From the NCBI RefSeq assembly GCF_004135585.1, contig NZ_CP035501.1, positions 3,853,501-3,917,500 on the forward strand: a stretch of 64,000 bases of DNA, in the 5' to 3' direction. Below are positions 61,981 through 64,000 of the stretch, one piece after another. The DNA comes from Sphingosinicella sp. BN140058 (lineage in GTDB: Bacteria; Pseudomonadota; Alphaproteobacteria; Sphingomonadales; Sphingomonadaceae). Below the pieces are notes generated by a model. The model worked only from the letters and a program-made list of their open reading frames with translations. It did not search any database and had not been told where the DNA came from. A program made the position numbers and the translations under genes. Each line of letters opens with the position of its first letter. Position 1 is the stretch's first letter.

Positions 61981-62446
61981 GGCAGGCAAGGGCGGGGTTG
62001 ATCATTGCTCCCGGTTCAGGTGTCGCTGCGAGTGTTCCTGGTGAGACGATGGCCGTGCGACAGCCACTGCATTTCCGGGCCGACCTGGACATGCCGGATT
62101 CCGATACTGCAAGCTTGCGCCTCGGCATTCGCTGTAGCTTGCGGCGGGATCCCCCGGCCGGTGCGATGAAGGCTCGATGCGGGGGCCCATCTGCACGCTC
62201 GGGAGCCGGCACGCGACTGTCGACCTCCGGTCTGGTCACGCCCACGCTCGTTACAGATTCGCAATGAGCGCCGTTCGAGGCGATTTGATCGGCGAGAATG
62301 GGCGCGGGATGGCCCGCGGTGCACTTTTCACAGCAAATGGCATTCTGGCTGCGCGACCAGGGTCCCCATGTTGGAGTGTCGTCAGCGCTGGGCTAGCGCG
62401 GAGCTGAGCATGGCCGCATCAGTGCCCGGGAGGAGACGGGCCAGGC
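61981..62446. other. Intergenic region, 466 bp
   Basis: No convincing gene is seen between the GGDEF-EAL gene and the convergent DUF6894 gene. No T-run terminator is obvious. Confidence 0.45.
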
Positions 62447-62683
62447 TCAGGGGACCTCCTTCGCCGGCTGCGGGATGGTCACCACCTCGACCATGAGCCC
62501 GGTCTCGTCCCGAATTTCGATATGGCGTTCGGAGGCGAGGATGCCCTGCGCCAGGTCCTCGCGGGCGAGGATCTCTGCGCTTCGCGCGGCCTCGCGTCTG
62601 GCGGAGGCCAGGTCAGGCAGGTTCAAGCCGCCGACATCGTCATCCCGCTTGTCGCTCACGACATCGAAGAAAAATCTCGGCAT
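62447..62683 (-). CDS. DUF6894 family small protein
   Basis: The 78-residue protein starts at ATG 62683. It reads MPRFFFDVVSDKRDDDVGG, then LNLPDLASARREAARSAEIL, and ends with RHIEIRDETGLMVEVVTI, the DUF6894 pattern (MPRYFFxV..., D.EG..L.D...AR.EA, V.DE.G). The ribosome site is a weak GAGAG. Family members are common in rhizobia and sphingomonads, and no activity is known. The upstream frame extension (Arg/Gly/Pro-rich) is not used. Confidence 0.82.
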   Translation of the reverse strand: MPRFFFDVVSDKRDDDVGGLNLPDLASARREAARSAEILAREDLAQGILASERHIEIRDETGLMVEVVTIPQPAKEVP

Positions 62684-63064
62684 AAGCTGCTCTCGGCCTG
62701 TTCCGACGAAGAACGCTCGATCGCCCATTTTGCTTCGCAGTTTCTGTCGGCTCGACCGGCGCCCGGGAGCGTAGATAACCGGACGATCCCGGCTGCCCCG
62801 CCTCGCTGCTCCTTCCGGTCCCGTTGGTCGGAACGGCGGCACCTCTTCCGTTATCGGCAATCGACTGAACGGTGGCGGGGCAGGTGGCGTACAAAGCGCC
62901 AGCGGGATACGCGGTCTCGTTGTCCAGTGCCTCCACTCGCGACTTCCGCGGGGTCGGCAGCCCGACCATGATCGTACCAGTGACGCGGCACATGCCTGTT
63001 CGGGTACCGGCCGTTGCCGTTCCGGCTTTACGCCTTACGGAAATGGCTGGTGGACGCCGCGCGC
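62684..63064. other. Intergenic region, 381 bp
   Basis: No gene is seen between the DUF6894 gene and the end of the HD-GYP gene, both on the minus strand. Confidence 0.45.
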
Positions 63065-64000
63065 TCAACTGTGAAGGTTCAGCGGCCCTGCCGCAGGATG
63101 TTCGGGCCCGACCCTCGGCCAGCGCCTTGCAGCCGCCGACATCTTCGAAGAGACGCCGAAGCGAAGCTGGAATGCGGTCAGCTCCTCCTCGGCGATGCCC
63201 CAGAGCGACGGCTCGACAGGTTCGGCGATGCCGGGCGCGCCGTCCCCGATGATCACGGTTTCGGGCGGTATCCATTTCCTGGTGGCGATGCAGTAGAATA
63301 TCAGGATCTGGGCACGGGTCGCCGGTCGCCTCTGCTCGAGCACGATGCCGAGGCGGTCCGAACTCAGCCGCACCACGATGCCTGGCGGGAAGACACCGAT
63401 ACTCTGCATGAAAACCGACAGGAGCGTGGGGTCGAATGTCCCCGCCCAGCCGTGCATTGCCGCCATCGCTTCCGCCGGCGACCAGGCATTCTTATAGGGC
63501 CGGTTCGAGGTCAGCGCGTCGTAGACGTCGCAGATCGCGCCCATGCGCGCGCCCAGACTGATCTTGTCGCCTCGCAGCCGGTGCGGATATCCGGTTCCGT
63601 CGACTTTCTCGTGATGGTGCCGGCAGACATCGAGCGCCACATCGGGCACGCCGCTCGCGCCGAGGAGCAGACGATAACCCTGTTCGGCGTGCGCCTGGAT
63701 TGCCGCGAACTCCTCCTTGCTAAGCCGCGCCGGCTTGTTCAGCACTTCGGCGGCGATCTTCGCCTTTCCGATGTCGTGCAGCAGTCCGGCGGTGCCAAGG
63801 TCGGCGATGGCAGGAGGGTCGAGGCCGAGGTGACCCGCCAGGTTGACCATCAAGGCGCACACGGCGATCGAGTGGAGGTAGGTATATTCGTCCTTGGACT
63901 TGAGGCGGATTACCCGCAGGAAGGCGGCGCGATTGTTCTGGATCGCCGCTGAGATGTCCGCGACGACCGCCACCACAGCCTCAGACTCGATCGCCTTGCC
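63065..64000 (-). CDS. HD-GYP domain phosphodiesterase (5' end outside window)
   Basis: The frame is open to the window edge, so the N-terminus is missing. The visible part (about 311 residues) has a complete HD-GYP domain: HSIAVCALMVNLAGHLGL, the HD motif LLHDIGKAKI, HAEQGYRLLLG, the HHEKVDGTGYPHRL motif and ICDVYDALTSNRPYKNAWS. These are the metal-binding residues of c-di-GMP phosphodiesterases. The C-terminal tail of about 100 residues is less conserved. Together with the GGDEF-EAL gene it makes the region rich in c-di-GMP turnover. Confidence 0.92.
   Translation of the reverse strand, partial: GKAIESEAVVAVVADISAAIQNNRAAFLRVIRLKSKDEYTYLHSIAVCALMVNLAGHLGLDPPAIADLGTAGLLHDIGKAKIAAEVLNKPARLSKEEFAAIQAHAEQGYRLLLGASGVPDVALDVCRHHHEKVDGTGYPHRLRGDKISLGARMGAICDVYDALTSNRPYKNAWSPAEAMAAMHGWAGTFDPTLLSVFMQSIGVFPPGIVVRLSSDRLGIVLEQRRPATRAQILIFYCIATRKWIPPETVIIGDGAPGIAEPVEPSLWGIAEEELTAFQLRFGVSSKMSAAARRWPRVGPEHPAAGPLNLHS

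Overview
The window is GC-rich DNA from an alphaproteobacterium, most likely a sphingomonad (Sphingomonas or a close relative). This rests on the gene content read here: CarboxypepD_reg-type and Oar-like TonB-dependent receptors, an UrcA protein, DUF6894, DUF6445 and DUF6683 proteins, a GH106 rhamnosidase, an AlgE-like export barrel, and Shine-Dalgarno-led genes with many ATGA/TGATG overlaps. No database search was possible, so family names come from motif recognition.

Layout. 1-1183: end of one ParB-like gene and a complete second one, the kind of pair found on mobile elements. 1623-8577: membrane and secreted proteins of unknown role, a first RTX calcium-binding protein, and a NarX/NarL-type two-component pair. 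9253-13262: a carbamoyltransferase, an initiating sugar transferase and an alginate-export-like barrel, probably a surface-glycan locus. 13734-17529: a VapBC toxin-antitoxin pair, a secreted protein of unknown function, a truncated DUF6683 gene and long gene-poor stretches. 17530-25904 (minus strand): LuxR regulator, FAD-dependent halogenase, TonB receptor, DUF6445 protein carrying an HxD...H...R iron/2-oxoglutarate signature, and a GH43 glycosidase, with a perfect 12-bp LacI-type palindrome just upstream of the receptor. 26224-29780: remains of an integrative conjugative element (DUF2285, AlpA-like HTH, TraF signal peptidase, lytic transglycosylase, decayed serine recombinase) marked by two strong palindromes. 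29859-31136: a second RTX protein, paralogous to the first.

31734-48523 is the most notable part: a LysR regulator followed by twelve co-directional, mostly overlapping genes that join aromatic-ring catabolism (flavin hydroxylase, two-domain extradiol dioxygenase, FAH-type hydrolase, amidohydrolase, HbpS/GlcG-like protein) to glycoside capture and deglycosylation (TonB receptor, two alpha/beta hydrolases, GH1 beta-glucosidase, GH106 alpha-L-rhamnosidase, DUF1593 protein, small membrane protein). The predicted export signals split the operon into outer-membrane uptake, periplasmic sugar removal and cytoplasmic ring cleavage. I infer a pathway for rhamnosyl-glucosyl aromatic compounds such as flavonoid rutinosides.

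49359-64000: a gamma-glutamyltransferase-like enzyme, UrcA, a CadC-like wHTH-TPR regulator, a TPR histidine kinase with a degenerate receiver plus a stand-alone receiver, a subtilisin-type autotransporter with a three-fold 14-residue repeat, a GGDEF-EAL protein, a DUF6894 protein and a partial HD-GYP protein. The last part is therefore rich in c-di-GMP and phosphorelay signalling.
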